Assembly: GCA_024803745.1 (NCBI GenBank)
Contig: JANJXV010000020.1
Coordinates: 21,998,777 to 22,062,776 of the forward strand
Reading direction: 5' to 3'
DNA from: Megascapheus bottae
Lineage: Eukaryota > Chordata > Mammalia > Rodentia > Geomyidae
Length of the DNA: 64,000 nt
This document shows, one piece after another, positions 63,790-64,000 of this stretch. Under the pieces are notes generated by a model that was not told where the DNA came from, did not search any database, and worked only from the letters and a program-made list of their open reading frames with translations. Position 1 is the first letter of the stretch; the number at the start of each line of letters is the position of its first letter. The position numbers were made by a program, and so were the translations under genes.

Positions 63790-64000
63790 CTTAAGTACTA
63801 GAACATAGCATGATAGCATGATATGTGGATTGTAGCAGAGAGAGATGGAGCATAGCGAGTTACTGAGCTTCTGTCATGAAAGATGAGAAAGTTCTAGAAA
63901 GCTATTCCAGAAAGCTATTTTAAAGAGCAGTTCTAGAGAGATGTTAAACAATATGCACGTTGCTAACAATTACTGCTTTACCATGAAAGATGTTAAGAGG

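Overview
This is mammalian, specifically rodent, nuclear DNA: AT-rich, intergenic and dominated by retrotransposon debris. I find no intact protein-coding gene, no structural RNA gene, and nothing bacterial or phage-like. The most telling signal is a dimeric SINE of about 190 bp present in more than a dozen copies. It has a tRNA-Ala/ID-like head followed by a second monomer, which matches published descriptions of the IDL-Geo SINE. That element is reported as restricted to Geomyoidea (kangaroo rats, pocket mice, pocket gophers), so I infer a geomyoid rodent. A second abundant family joins a 7SL/B1-like head to a right arm clearly related to the same Geo monomer.

Layout. 0-19 kb: SINEs and microsatellites in unannotatable AT-rich sequence, plus a LINE-1 (L1) fragment at 13.9-15.0 kb whose 5' part appears inverted. 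19.3-21.0 kb: a full-length processed retrocopy of CBX3 (HP1-gamma) on the minus strand, with a 13-bp target-site duplication (TSD), a poly(A) signal and one frameshift. 21.1-22.3 kb: an old antisense L1 with SINEs inside it. 25.8-26.1 kb: a solo LTR of ERVK/IAP type. 28.5-29.8 kb: a 5'-truncated antisense L1 with a 16-bp TSD and a SINE nested in its tail. 30-45 kb: SINEs, L1 3' ends and microsatellites. 46.0-46.4 kb: a CpG-rich antisense LTR. 48.7-49.3 kb: a polypyrimidine tract of about 640 bp with long (TTC)n runs. 51.8-52.3 kb: an LTR-like block. 53.9-60.6 kb: L1 3' UTR copies. 60.6-63.7 kb: an old plus-strand L1 ORF2 relic carrying a younger SINE with its own TSD.

Nothing here works together as a pathway. 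The interest lies in the retrotransposition record: TSDs date and bound individual insertions, SINE tails have expanded into microsatellites, and two SINE families share a tRNA-like module.
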